A stretch of DNA of 64,000 nucleotides. It comes from Xestospongia muta. Lineage: Eukaryota; Porifera; Demospongiae; Haplosclerida; Petrosiidae. The number at the start of each line of letters is the position of its first letter. Positions within the stretch are counted from its first letter, which is position 1. The position numbers and the translations under genes were made by a program. Location: NCBI GenBank assembly GCA_963693285.1, contig OY848917.1:5094118-5158117 (forward strand), read 5' to 3'. Positions 45,873 through 59,000 of the stretch are shown here, piece by piece. Below the pieces are notes generated by a model. It saw only the letters and a program-made list of their open reading frames with translations, was not told where the DNA came from and made no database searches.

Positions 45873-48617
45873 AATGTGATTCAATATAGCTATTAATTTG
45901 CTTTTCTCTTTTTTGTATTTTAATTTTGTATTTTTTTTCTTTTACAATGATGTTAAGCCTTAAGAGATCAAGAAATCTTTACATCAGAGGCTTCATTAAT
46001 TATTAAGTAGAAAGCAGTCATATAAAGGATGAGAAAATGAAGACAACATCTGCGTTTACATTTCTAACATGCTATAAGAATGACTGATTATCAATATGAT
46101 AGTATGTTAGGAATGAAAACAACATATGATGTTTACTTTCAGTTTGCATCAAATAATTGCTACATAATTGAAGTTGATCTATTTGAGTAAGAATAACAAG
46201 AGCAGTAGTATGTTACATAACAAGGTAGAAGTATTGACAAGTAGGGAGAATTACAATTTTTTTTTAAAAAAACAACATACCAAATAGCCATATACATTAT
46301 CTTAACAGTAGCAGATGCATAAAATCAACATTGTACATCATATTTAAAATACTGTATCTGAATGAAGTAGAAAACCACTACCATACAAGTAATAAGGAAG
46401 TGGTGAATCAAATTCGTTCTACAAACATGAATGATATTATACTGTCTTGATATAGTAGATACTATAACATACATATTACAATAGACAATGTGTCGTGGAA
46501 GAAAAAAAGGATTAATCAGAAAGAACTATAATTGTACTAATGAAATGAAGGTGCTGTTATCTGAAGAATCTGAACTGCCAACACTCCTTTTTGACCTAGA
46601 CTTAGTTCCAGGTTCGTCAGTGGAATCAGACCGAAGAAAGCAATGAGACATATTACTATATAGCTATGAATAAGTTGTAGGCTTGTTGAAAACAATAATC
46701 TAGCTGTACTTCTTGGTAGCTTTTGTTCAATGATTATAATCTCTTATTACTTGAAGTCCTATGCATATATAAAAGTACACATTCTACAACGTGTATATTA
46801 CATTGGCAACAGGACCAAGTCCTTCTGGAAAGATGAGACATGTCATCACAAGAGGCTTACAAGTAATATGTACATGGAATATCTTATACCAATCTTTAAT
46901 ACAGAATTTTGTCATTTATTTTTTCATTAATCATCTTCATTAATTTAGTCTGTATCCAAATGGTACTTATTGAAATTTAGTAGGCGTATCTAGATATTCC
47001 CTTTAAAACTCTAACTGCTTAACACTGTAAAAATTGATTGGTTAAAATAACTAATACAAGGTTTATAGAGGTTGTGTATGTAAAATGTAAACATAACATT
47101 ATTTTGATTAATAATGCATTATGAAATTGATGGTTTGGTATCTACATAAGCAGTTGTACATTAGTAATGAAAACTGGGTTATACTTTTTTGCCAAAAATA
47201 AAATCGTAACACAATTTTACCGAAGAGTCAAATAGTTATGACATACTGTCATTAAACTGAGGATTTAGGAGCAATAAGGTAATCTATCTACTATTCTTTA
47301 ATAAGTATTCTATTTTAAATTTCAATGTTTATATATAACATTTCAAAAGTGCAGCGTGATCATGTGTAACAAATTATAATTATATATATATTCTAAAATT
47401 ATAAATGCCATATTGACATTATTGAGTTTTTTTGTGAACCAAACCTATTGTCACAAGTTTAATCTTGTCATTGTACCACCATAGAACAGAACTTCAAATA
47501 GAAAGTATTGCTGTCATTTGGCTCACAGAAGAAAGTAATTGTCCTGCCATATAAGAATTCAGCATTCTGTGACACTTTTAATTGAATTCTTTGTTCAAGT
47601 CACTATTAAGCACAAATGCAAAAAATTCCATTAGCTTAGAAGGACTAATTGTAAATTGAAATGAGTAAGTTGTTTAGAATAGAAATAAATTCAATGCTTA
47701 GTATAAAGGAAAATTTCACTGTTGAAAACATTGAATTATACATGTAGTAATCACTAAAGTAACTTGTTACTCCTGTACAGTTACTTACTATTTTTTAAAT
47801 TCATACTCTAGGAAACAAAGGGTAACATTCCCTTAACAAATAATATTAAGATTCTTGAAATGGTTCCTTTGGTGGCACAAGTTAGACATGGACAATACGT
47901 TGGCCAATTTATGTTATGTATATAATAGTATGTATGAATATGGATAGAAAGCATTAAAGTTCTATCAATGCTCTAGGTAACTGAGCAGGCTCTTTCAATC
48001 ACTTTGTAACAATAATCAATGATATCAATGAGAGCAAAAATTTATTGTGACTCACCCTATATTTTATAGGATGTATATCTGATTTCTTTAAATATATATA
48101 TGTGTGTTTGTGTGTGTGTTTGTACATTTGATGACTTCACAAATTAATGAAATTATATAGCTGGCCTTCAGATACTTTTTATGCTCTAGAAATGGCATGT
48201 TTATTATATTAGTAATAGTAAACAATATCATCTGGGCATTGTTAATATTTTTGAGATTGTTTTTGCCTGTTTTTAACTTTCAACAACACTTTAATATTTA
48301 CTTGTCAGCTATTGTTAATTAGTGATGTAAGCTAGGGTTTTTAATTATCTGAAGAGTTATATAAACCACTGTTAGTCCAACACTGATAATAATAGTAGAG
48401 TATTTACTAACAATTTGTTACTTCACTTAGAAAAAAGACAAAATATAATTACATATATACTAACCTATAATGATATATGTAACAACAAAATAATCTGATA
48501 TAATTTATGTAACAATATAATAAACAAAAAATGAACTAGTCTACAAGAAAATAATATAATCTAATCAAAATGCAAATTTCTTGTTGTCTGAATCTCAATA
48601 TTGTAAGATATTAAAAA

Positions 48618-48623
48618 TTTATT
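48618..48623 (-). terminator. Poly(A) signal AATAAA of copy 6
   Basis: Minus-strand AATAAA, 51 bases past the stop codon. Confidence 0.5.
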
Positions 48624-48673
48624 TGAGAAAATTACTTCATACAAATTGTTTGAAGAAAAGTAAATGGAATGAA

Positions 48674-51600
48674 TTAATCTGAATAATCTTCAAGCAGAGG
48701 TTCCCTAAAGTTTCTATTCCATCTCTCTGTTACACTATCCAAAACAACGTTAACATCATCAAAATGGATTAGTCCTATGTGTGTAACTTTAAACCAAAAA
48801 TTCTTCAAAATCTTCATCAAAGGATTCCACATCTTCATAAACATTCTAAACTTCTTCATATATCCCAAGACATGATATCCAATCAACAACAACAATACAA
48901 AAAGTATTAGTGACATGAAGACACTAGCATATGGTGCTGATTTTGATATCTCACCTTGAAGCTGAAAGTAAAGAGCTGTAAATTCCATCAACACTAAATT
49001 AACCAATATAAATCCCTCAACAACATTCACTAAATGACCTCGAAAAGGCTTACAGTAAGTTTGTATAAATGTAAATGGAGCCAGTAACAAGATATGAAGA
49101 CATAGTAGAAAGGAAGGATCCTTACCTCGTAATAAAGCATAGCTGATATAAGCACAAACCAATAGCCACAGACGAGCACCAAACCACCATCCCCAACCTT
49201 CTCTATAGCGTCCTTGATAGGCATCAAGAAAATTACGACGACGTCTAATACACCTAACTCTTACAGCCGGTGAACCACAAGTTGTCCATAGAAGAAAAGG
49301 TATTAAATAAATCAGAGTCACTCCAATGGCTACACTGAACAGAATGAGATGCCCAGTGTCTTTCCAATACTTAACATTGCCATCAATATACCATACAGTA
49401 TAGTCACCTTGTGGTGTTTGGATAGATACTGGTGTGAAGATATCTATAACTGTGAGTAACAGTTTAGCAAATGACATGTAAAATAAAGTAGCAAGAACTT
49501 GTACTGAAGAGTAAGAAGTTAAGTTAGCAATTCGAGTAGAGAATCTGCTCAATAAAACAAGAACTACTACAATTAGCCACAAGTAGACAGGGAAAACAAA
49601 CTGGAGAGCTGTCTTGTATAGAGCTGTCATTCCTTTAAAAAAACATACCCCAAATCCCAAATTGAGATTGAGTAAGGAGAAGATTATGTTTAAGAAGTGT
49701 CCATACATGTGACTTTCTGTGAAAGAATTTCGAAGACTAACTTCTGTCATATTAGCAAAGAAGACTATTCCTCCTAATACCTTACTGGAAATGGTGATAC
49801 TAAAACAAAACAAGATTAAAATGGCTGCTATTCCTACAACTACAAATGCAATAATGAGCAACAAAAACAAGTTTGAGTGACAACGTTCACAGTCATCAGA
49901 TCCTAAAACAATGCTGTAACCCTCAACACAATCTCCACAAAGTGTTCCTCTCCTGTTTGGATGACATATGTAGTCTTTTTGTGTCATATCAATATCAGTG
50001 AGATCACTATTACAATATCCTGTAGGACATACAGAAGCAAAACCATAGCTGTGATTTTGAATATATCCAAGCCACTTTCCACTTGAAATTGTTATACTTG
50101 TAGTATCAATGTTACATATGTTGGCTATCTTTTGGTTAGTAATGAAAGAGTCACATGTACAAATTCCATGAGAAATAGAGAAACCAACAGGACAAGGCAT
50201 CATTGAGATATTAATGATCATTTGAATTGATCCTTCAAGGACAGTAAAATGCAAATATTGTATCGTTTTTTTATGAAAATATGGCCCACTTAACAGTTTA
50301 AATTTTACAACTGTGCATGAAAATTCATGTAACAATTGCTCTTTCTTACTAAGAATCAATTTTATTTTCTTGATGTTAAAAACGTCAATGTTAAAGTACA
50401 TGAACAACTTTGCTAGTGTTGGTTGTCCCTGAAAATCTTTTGCTACAATTGAAAGCTTAATTGACTTTCCAGGATAGGTATTAATTTCATATTTAGTGTT
50501 ATTGATCATATCTTCACCAGTTTTTGGATCACACAGTTGTAAACCTGTAGGTGGTGATGATATTTTATTCAAATATTTATGTAGAGGATACATGTGTTCC
50601 AATTTGCAATGCTGCAGTCCATCTGAATAAACAAGATATAGACCTTCCAGTTTAATTGGAGGAAAATCAATTGTTATGTTGTGAGTAGCATTTGGTTGAA
50701 ATATTAGAGGACAATCTGTGTAGACACTATATGGTTGTCCAAGTGCTGTTATTGCTCCTGCTGGTGGAAAATTATTTTTACCCTTAAATTGTAGGAAGGC
50801 AGGTGCCTGGAATGTAACATGTGATAGTGATTCAAGACGAATGATGGAACTAATTTTAGCCATATTGTGTAAAAATCGCACTTTTCCTTGTATGAATAAA
50901 TCACTATTCACTACAACTAGTACTGGTTGATGATTATGATAGAAATGATTACCAAACGTCTGTTGCTTTATAGAAATTGAGTCAGTATTGTGGAATTCAA
51001 ATATTGATCCAGTAATAATGTCATACACTTCCTGTGATTGTCTATATTTCTTATTCCTAACATAAATATCTGAGAGTAGTACAGAAATATTATAACTATC
51101 ATCAGTCAATGGAATATGTTTATTAGCTACAATATACAGTGAAGATCCACCAAATGTTGCTTCATTATAGAACCATGCTGTTTCAATAAAATATATTGTT
51201 GCAACAACAGGAGAAGCATAAGATAGTTGAATGAATACAGCACCTCCATAGTAACCACTTGTATTGTTAAAAATTTTTATTTGATTGAAAGTTATTGTCA
51301 AGCTGGTTTCAATTGTTGTAATAGTACGAGTGATAACATATATTGCAACACCACCACCTCTAGCTCTGTATGAACCTGTAACTGAGTTATTGTAAAAGTT
51401 GTTGACTATTGATGGAGTAGTGTTAAATATTAGATTAGGTATAGTTGGAGATATTGTATTGAAGAATAATACCAAACACCCACCAGCTATATCACCACTA
51501 TTACTACTGACATCATTAGACTCCAATACAACATGTCCATTTTTATATGAAGACCCAATGAATAATATAGTCAGTCCTCCAGCACCAAATACTGGTACTT

Positions 51601-52357
51601 GCTGTACACCAAACCGAAGAATGTCAATTGGATTTTGTCCCCACAAATATTGATTGACATTCCTTGATATTGTTGAGCTCTTAATTAAAAAGGATTGACC
51701 ACTCTGCAATTGATCAGAGTTATCAACAAACAGAAAGAGTAATCCACTGCCAGAACAAAATGGGCTAACCAATTTGAGTTGTTGTGATGTACAAACAATA
51801 GAATCAGTCACTGTAATATTATAAAAAAGAGTCTCTCCATGTACATTAATAGCAATTATAGCATATCCATAATATCCTCCATCAATAGATACATTAGATA
51901 CATGTAGTTCATTACAATGATGAAATAGCAAGACAGCAGATAGTCCTTTTGGAAAATAAAGCCATGTGTTATTAGAAGTAATAGCTGTGTTTAATATACC
52001 ACCACATTGATGGATATGAAGGTTGTACAAGTATAGTCCAGATATGTTTATAAAACCAATCCCTCTAGTAGGAACAATGTCTTCGTTGCAGATAATGTGG
52101 GCAGCTTTGACTGAGCTATTGCTGGCAATTGTTATGTTGTTGATATTTTTAACCAGACAGAAGGGTCCAGGTACAAGATAGTGAGGTACAGCAGGTGAGA
52201 GGACAAGGATGGTATCTGAGTTAAGGAATAAAGAACCATTGCTGCATAAATAATACTGAAGTGTCTTAGAATCAGATTCATTTCCATGAAGATGAATGAC
52301 ATACTCTCCTGATACAATAGATGCTGTAAGAAGTAACATATATACTAGCATATCCAT
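48674..52357 (-). CDS. Array copy 6: beta-helix/Cys-rich/multi-pass protein, 1227 aa
   Basis: Intact single-exon member starting MDMLVYML (Val-to-Met at residue 3). Its variable blocks (RNKKYRQSQEVYDIITG, FLQFKGKNNFPP, FNIDVFNIKKIKLILSKK, SGPYFHKKTIQYLHF) are almost identical to those of copy 2. Its 3' end (MKILKNFWFKVTHIGLIHFD, SVTERWNRNF) belongs with copy 1, so it is a clear 5'-3' mosaic. Just before the Cys-rich module it has MIINISMMPCPV, shared with copy 7, where others have MIIPILMMPCPV. The first membrane segment has FCFSITIS for FCLSITIS. Confidence 0.88.
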   Translation of the reverse strand: MDMLVYMLLLTASIVSGEYVIHLHGNESDSKTLQYYLCSNGSLFLNSDTILVLSPAVPHYLVPGPFCLVKNINNITIASNSSVKAAHIICNEDIVPTRGIGFINISGLYLYNLHIHQCGGILNTAITSNNTWLYFPKGLSAVLLFHHCNELHVSNVSIDGGYYGYAIIAINVHGETLFYNITVTDSIVCTSQQLKLVSPFCSGSGLLFLFVDNSDQLQSGQSFLIKSSTISRNVNQYLWGQNPIDILRFGVQQVPVFGAGGLTILFIGSSYKNGHVVLESNDVSSNSGDIAGGCLVLFFNTISPTIPNLIFNTTPSIVNNFYNNSVTGSYRARGGGVAIYVITRTITTIETSLTITFNQIKIFNNTSGYYGGAVFIQLSYASPVVATIYFIETAWFYNEATFGGSSLYIVANKHIPLTDDSYNISVLLSDIYVRNKKYRQSQEVYDIITGSIFEFHNTDSISIKQQTFGNHFYHNHQPVLVVVNSDLFIQGKVRFLHNMAKISSIIRLESLSHVTFQAPAFLQFKGKNNFPPAGAITALGQPYSVYTDCPLIFQPNATHNITIDFPPIKLEGLYLVYSDGLQHCKLEHMYPLHKYLNKISSPPTGLQLCDPKTGEDMINNTKYEINTYPGKSIKLSIVAKDFQGQPTLAKLFMYFNIDVFNIKKIKLILSKKEQLLHEFSCTVVKFKLLSGPYFHKKTIQYLHFTVLEGSIQMIINISMMPCPVGFSISHGICTCDSFITNQKIANICNIDTTSITISSGKWLGYIQNHSYGFASVCPTGYCNSDLTDIDMTQKDYICHPNRRGTLCGDCVEGYSIVLGSDDCERCHSNLFLLLIIAFVVVGIAAILILFCFSITISSKVLGGIVFFANMTEVSLRNSFTESHMYGHFLNIIFSLLNLNLGFGVCFFKGMTALYKTALQFVFPVYLWLIVVVLVLLSRFSTRIANLTSYSSVQVLATLFYMSFAKLLLTVIDIFTPVSIQTPQGDYTVWYIDGNVKYWKDTGHLILFSVAIGVTLIYLIPFLLWTTCGSPAVRVRCIRRRRNFLDAYQGRYREGWGWWFGARLWLLVCAYISYALLRGKDPSFLLCLHILLLAPFTFIQTYCKPFRGHLVNVVEGFILVNLVLMEFTALYFQLQGEISKSAPYASVFMSLILFVLLLLIGYHVLGYMKKFRMFMKMWNPLMKILKNFWFKVTHIGLIHFDDVNVVLDSVTERWNRNFREPLLEDYSD

Positions 52358-53009
52358 TGTGAAAAGGACGAAAAATGAGAAGAAACAGTTACTTATACAC
52401 AGTCAGTCTGTGCACGGTCAAAACAATTGGTTATTTTTCAAAAAGCGTATATACAACTATAATAGCAAGAAGACAATTACGAGTCAGCTGGCAGCTACAG
52501 CTACATAACGGAAGTAGACAAAGGTTAATTACCACATGTTCACACGTTATAATTGCCATAATACCAACATTGAAAAGACATGGTGTAATTGGAGAGAAAT
52601 GTGATTCAATATAGGTATTAATTTGCTATTTTTTTGTATTTTAATTTTGTATTTTTTCTCTTTTACAATGATGTTAAGCTTTAAGAGATCAAGAAATCTT
52701 TACATCAGAGGCTTCATTAATTATCAAGTAGAAAGCAGTGATATAAAGGATGAGAAAATGAAAACAACATCTGTGTTTACATTTCTAACATACTATAACA
52801 ATGACTGTTTAGTCAATATGATAATATGTTAGGAATGAAAACAACATATGTTGTTTACTTTTAGTTTGCATCAAATAATTGCTACATAATTGAAGTTGAT
52901 CAATTTGAGCAGGAATAACAAGACCTGTAGTATGTTACGTAACAAGGTAGAAGTATTGACAAGTAGGGAGAATTACAATTAATTTTTTTTAAAACAACAT
53001 ACCAAATAG

Positions 53010-53486
53010 CAGACAATGCACGTGTATTGGGTTTAGGCGTGTACTTGTATTTTAAAAACCAAACTGTGTATGTACTTGTATGTATTTTTAAATTTCCATG
53101 TATGTACTTGTAGTTTGCATTTCTGAAAACCATGTATTTAATCCTTATCATTTCATGTATCATGTATTATAATTAAATCATAATTAAACACATCATTTAA
53201 TAAAGACGAGTTTTTCCAGTTTTTCAGAAGTAACAACCACATGACTATTCTCAGTTTCACTGCTAGAAGGTAATAATGAAGTAGTACTACGTAACACCGG
53301 CGAGAGAGAACGCGAGTGAGAACATCTCCAGACTTAAGCCATTTTCTTCACGTGGCCACGCCCATAATTAATTGCCATGAATATTATATCATCTACTTTA
53401 TTCTGTCCGTGTATATACGTGTATGTATTTGAAGCCAGCATTACCGTGTAAATACATGAGTATCGTGTATACAGGTGCAATGTCTG
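53010..53486. mobile_element. hAT-like element, second unit
   Basis: The same 477-bp element as at 19773-20249, in the same place and orientation, with CCAAATAG at 53002-53009 and 53487-53494. The shared insertion point shows it was copied with its spacer, not inserted anew. Confidence 0.85.
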
Positions 53487-54633
53487 CCAAATAGCCATAT
53501 ACATTATCTTAACAGTAGCAGATGCATAAAATCAACATTGTACATCATATTTAAAATACTGTATCTGAATGAAGTAGAAAACCACTACCATACAAGTAAT
53601 AAGGAAGTGGTGAATCAAATTCGTTCTACAAACATGAATGATATACTGTCTTGATACAGTAGATACTATAACATACATATTACAATAGACAATGTGTTGT
53701 GGAAGAAAAAAGGATTAATCAGAAAGAACTATAATTGTACTAATGAAATGAACGTGCTGTTATCTGAAGAATCTGAACTGCACCTACTCCTTTTTGACCT
53801 AGACTTAGTTCCAGGTTCGTCAGTGGAATCAGACCGAAGAAAGCAATGAAACATATTACTATATAGCTATGAATAAGTTGTAGGCTTGTTGAAAACAATA
53901 ATCTAGCTGTACCTCTTGGTAGCTTTTGTTCAATGGAATGGAATATCTTATACCAATCTTTAATACAGAATTTTGTCATTTATTTTTTCATTAATCATTT
54001 TCATTAATTTAGTCTGTATCCAAATGGTACTTATTGAAACTTAGTAGACATATCTAGATATTCCCTTTAAAACTCTAACTGCTTAACACTGTAAAAATTG
54101 ATTGGTTAAATTAACTAAAACAAGGTTTATAGAGGTTGTATATGTAAAATGTAAACATAATATTATTTTGATTAATAATGTATTATGAAATTGATGATTT
54201 GGTATCTACATAAACAGTTGTACATTAGTAATGAAAACTGGGTTATACTTTTTTGCCAAAAATAAAATCGTATCACAATTTTACCGAAGAGTCAAATAGT
54301 TATAACATGCTGTCATTAAACTAAGGATTTAGAAGCAATAAGGTAATCTATCTACTATTCTTTGATAAATTTCAATGTTTATATATAACATTTCAATAGT
54401 GCAGCGTGATCATGTGTAACAAATTATAAATATATATATATTCTAAAACTATAAATGCCATATTGACATTATCGAGTTTATTTTGTGAACCAAACCTATT
54501 GTCACAAGTTTAATCTTGTCATTGTACCACCCTAGAACAGAACTTCAAATAAAAATTATTGCTGTCATTTGATTCACAGAAAAAAGTAATTGTCCTATCA
54601 TATAAGAATTCAGCATTCTGTGTTTTGTCATAG

Positions 54634-54807
54634 AAAAGTTTAAGAAGTTTTTAAGCCATCAAAGCCAGTTGTTGTACTATACTTTGATGAAGACTTTCAA
54701 CAAAGGATTGATGTAGATAATGATTATATTCCTACTAACAAAGAAAAGCTACAAGTCGTCAATCTATAACAAATAACTCAACCATCAATAACGAACTAAT
54801 TTTACAG
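54634..54807 (+). other. Exon-like block, 174 bp, interrupted
   Basis: CATAG precedes it and CAG|GTAAAT follows. A GTTTAA at the start puts a stop at the second codon of the frame that is open in the other copies; downstream the peptide is unchanged. Confidence 0.35.
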
Positions 54808-55095
54808 GTAAATTATTGCAATTTGTTATTAATTTAAAAATCAGGACTATGTTATAATAGTTTACATTAGAAATAGTCTGAGTGGATAGCTCTTACTATA
54901 CTTGTATATTGAAATCTTGGGATGAAGACAAACCAACTAATAATTTGATATAGAGTCACATGAATCTACCTATTCTTAAGCTTGTACTCAAGTAGTACAA
55001 ATAATTGCTTAGTACAACATGATTTCTAATTATATTTGGTCACATGTAGAATTATAATTACCATTTATTGGTTCCAGTCAGATATATACCTTCTT

Positions 55096-55338
55096 CTAGA
55101 ACCAGGTCTTGAGGCCTAGGTTATGGTGTGCCTTCTTCTCATCTAACACACTACAAAGTGTAGTGCAGCCAGTGAAGATTCTTATTATGGTCTGGAAAAG
55201 AGTGCCCAAGTCAAAGAGACTCAATATATAAACAAACATTTCACCTGATGTATAACTATCTTCATTTACATTTTGTTCTTTTCTGTCAGCTAGCTGACAC
55301 TTTTTATTGAATTCTTTGTTCAAGTCACTATTAAGCAC
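55096..55338 (-). other. Conserved minus-strand open segment, unrecognised
   Basis: 80 codons from ATG, containing LNSDLNKEFNKKCQLADRKE and NEDSYTSGEMFVYILSLFD, ending GLKTWF. The longest version of the segment described at 2170-2425. Confidence 0.3.
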
Positions 55339-55993
55339 AAATACAAAAAAATTCCATTAGCTTAGAAGGACTAACTGTTAATTGAAATGAGTAAGTTGTT
55401 TAGGATAGAAATAAATTCAATGCTAGATATAAAGCAAAATTTCACTGTTAAAAACATTGAATTATATATGTAGTAATCATTAAAGTGATTTGATATAATA
55501 ATATTAAGATTATGAAATGGTACCTTTTTGGACACATTAGACATCAATAAATTAGACACAATCACATTTGATAGTCATATAGAGATTGCTTATGACTAAG
55601 TACAGAATATTGCCTTTCACATGAATAAAAAGTCTTCACAAATATGAATTATATCACAAAAGTGATGTTATGTATATAATTATATGTGTAAATATGAATG
55701 AAAAAAGCATTAAAGGTTCTAACAATGCTCTAGATAACTGAGCTGGCTCTTTCAATCACTTTGTAACAATAATCAATGATATATATCAATGAGAGCAAAA
55801 ATTATTGTGACTCACCCATTTTATTGTAAAGTTTCACTAATGATACATGTAACTAACAAAATAATCCGATACATTTTATGTCACAATATAATAAATAAAA
55901 AATTAACGAGTCTACAAAAAAATGATATAATCTAATCAAATGCAGCATAAATTTCTTGTTGTCTAAATCTCAATATCACAAAGGTATTAAATA

Positions 55994-55999
55994 TTTATT
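55994..55999 (-). terminator. Poly(A) signal AATAAA of copy 7
   Basis: Minus-strand AATAAA, 51 bases past the stop codon. Confidence 0.5.
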
Positions 56000-56049
56000 T
56001 AAAAAAACTACTTCATACAAATTGTTTGAAGAAAAGTAAATGGAATACA

Positions 56050-59000
56050 TTAATCTGAAAAATCTTCAAGCAGAGGTTCCCTAAAGTCTCTATTCCATCT
56101 CCCTGTATTGTTATCCAAAGCAACATTCACATCATCTAAATAGATATTTCTTATGTGTGCAACTTTAAGCCTCAGACTCTTCATAATCTTCATCAAAGGA
56201 TTCCACATCTTCATAAACATTCTAAACTTCTTCATATATCCCAAGACATGATGCCCAATCAACAACAACAATACAAAAAGTACCAGTGACATGAAGACAC
56301 TAGCATATGGTGCTGATTTTGATATCTTCCCTTGAAGCTGAAAGTAAAGAGTTGTAACTTCCATCAACACTAAATTAACCAATATAAATCCCTCAACAAC
56401 ATTCACTAAATGACCTCGAAAAGGCTTACAGTAAATTTGTATAATTGTGAATGGAGCCAGAAACAAGATATGAAGATATAGTAGAAAGGAAGGATCCTTA
56501 CCTCGTAGTAAAGCATAGCTGATATAAGCACACACCAATAGCCACAGACGAGCACCAAACCACCATCCCCAACCTTCTCTGTAGCGACCTTGATAGGCAT
56601 CAAGAAAATTACGACGATGTCTTATGCACCTAACTCTTAAAGCCAGTGAACCACAAGTTGTCCATAGAAGAAAAGGAATTAAGTAAATTAAAGTTACTCC
56701 AAAGGCTACACTGAACAGAATGACATGCCCAGTGTCTTTCCAATACTTAACATTGCCATCAATATACCATACAGTATAGTCACCTTGTGGTGTTTGGATG
56801 GACACTGGTGTGAAGATATCTATAACTGTGAGTAACAGTTTAGCAAATGACATGTAAAATAAAGTAGCAAGAACTTGTACTGAAGAGTAAGAAGTTAAGT
56901 TTGCAATTCGAGTAGAGAATCTGCTCAATAGAACAAGAACTACTACAATTAGCCACAAGTAGACAGGAAAAACAAAATGGAGAGCTGTCTTGTATAGAGC
57001 TGTCATTCCTTTGAAAAAACATACTCCAAATCCCAAATTGAGATTGAGTAACGAGAAAGTTATGTTTAATATGTGTCCATACATATGACTTTCTGTGAGG
57101 GAATCTCGAAGACTAACTTCTGTCATATTAGCAAAGAAGACTATTCCTCCTAATACCTTACTAGAAATGGTGATACTAAGACAAAACAAGATTAAAATGG
57201 CTGCTATTCCTACAACTACAAATGCAATAATGAGAAACAAAAACAAGTTTGAGTGACAATGCTTACAGTCATCAGATCCTAAAACAATGTTGTAACCCTC
57301 GACACAATCTCCACAAAGTGTTCCTCTCCTGTTTGGATGACATATGTAGTCTTTTTGTGTCATATTAATATCAGTGAGATCACTATTACAATATCCTGTA
57401 GGACAAACAGAAGCAAAACCATAGCTGTGATTTTGAATATATCCAAGCCACTTTCCACTTGAAATTGTTATACTTGTAGTATCAATGTTACATATGTTGG
57501 CTATCTTTTGGTTAGTAATGAAAGAGTCACATGTACAAATTCCATGAGAAATAGAGAAACCAACAGGACAAGGCATCATTGAGATATTAATGATCATTTG
57601 AATTGATCCTTCAAGGACAGTAAAATGCAAACTTTGTATCGTTTTTTTATGAAAATATGGCCCACTAAACAGTTTAAATCTTACATTTGTGCATGTAACA
57701 TCATGTAACAATTGCTCTTTCTTACTAAGAATCGACTTAATTTTCTTGATGTTAAAAATGTCAATGTTAAAGTACATGAACAACTTTGCTAGTGTTGGTT
57801 GTCCCTGAAAGTCTTTTGCTACAATTGAAAGTTTAATTGACTTTCCAGGATAGGTATTAATTTTGTGGTTAGTGTTATTGTTCATAACTTGACCAGTTCT
57901 TAGATCACACAGTTGTAAACCTGTAGGTGGTGATGATATTTTATTCAAATATTTATGTAGAGGATACATGTGTTCCAATTTGCAATGTTGTAGTCCATCT
58001 GAATAAACAAGATATAGACCTTTCAGTTTAATTGGAGGAAAATCAATTGTTATGTTGTGAGTAGCATTTGGTTGAAATTTTAGAGGACAATCTGTGTAGA
58101 CACTGTATGGTTGTCCAAGTGCTGTTATTGCTCCTGCTGGTGGAAAATTATTTTTACCCTCAAATAGTATGTCAGCAGGTGCCTGGAATGTAACATGTGA
58201 TAGTGATTCAAGATGAATGATGGAACTAATTTTAGCCATATTGTGTAAAAACTGCACTTTTCCTTGTATGAATAGATCACTATTCACTACAACTAGTACT
58301 GGTTGATGATTATGGTAGAAATGATTACCAAACGTCTGTTGCTTTATAGAAATTGAGTCAGTATTGTGGAATTCAAATGTTGATCCAGTAATAATGTCAT
58401 ACACTTCTTGTGATTGTCTATATTTCTTATTCCTAACATAAATATCTGAGAGTAGTACAGAAATATTATAACTATCATCAGTCAATGGAATATGTTTATT
58501 AGCTACAATATACAGTGAAGATCCACCAAATTTAGCTTCATTATAGAACCATATTGTTTCAATAAAATATATTGTTGCAATAACAGGAGAAGCATAAGAT
58601 AGTTGAATAAATACAGCACCTCCATAGTAACCACTTGTATTGTTTAAAAACTTTATTTGATTAAAAGTTATTGTCAAGCTGGTTTCAATTGTTGGAAGAG
58701 TTCGAGTGATAACATATATTGCAACACCACCACCTCTAGCTCTGTATGAACCTGTAACTGAGTTATTGTAAAAGTTGACTATTGATGGAGTAGTGTTAAA
58801 TATTAGATTAGGTATAGTTGGAGACATTGTATTGAAGAATAATACCAAACACCCACCAGCTATATTACCACTATTACTACTAACATTATTAGACTCCAAT
58901 ATAATATGTCCATATTTATATGAAGACCCAATGAATAATATAGTCAGTCCTCCAGCACCAAATACTGGTACTTGCTGTACACCAAACTGAAGAATGTCAA

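Larger units (their letters stand above)
45211..48673. other. Spacer upstream of copy 5
   Basis: No complete gene. It contains the 5' flank, an inverted-repeat element (45461-45872), the palindrome near 46067-46113, the empty hAT-like site near 46288, a relic of a family 5' end (about 46345-46475), two plus-strand open segments (near 46485 and 46780), and the 3' flank of copy 6. The exon-like block and the downstream open segment are missing through a deletion near 47575. The last kilobase matches 2400-3463. Confidence 0.7.
52358..56049. other. Spacer upstream of copy 6
   Basis: No complete gene. It contains the 5' flank, a hAT-like element (53010-53486), a relic of a family 5' end (about 53545-53680), a plus-strand open segment (53695-53850), an exon-like block (54634-54807, with an in-frame TAA near its start), a minus-strand open segment (55096-55338), and the 3' flank of copy 7, which matches that of copy 2. 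A deletion near 53936 removes about 160 bases present in other spacers. Confidence 0.7.
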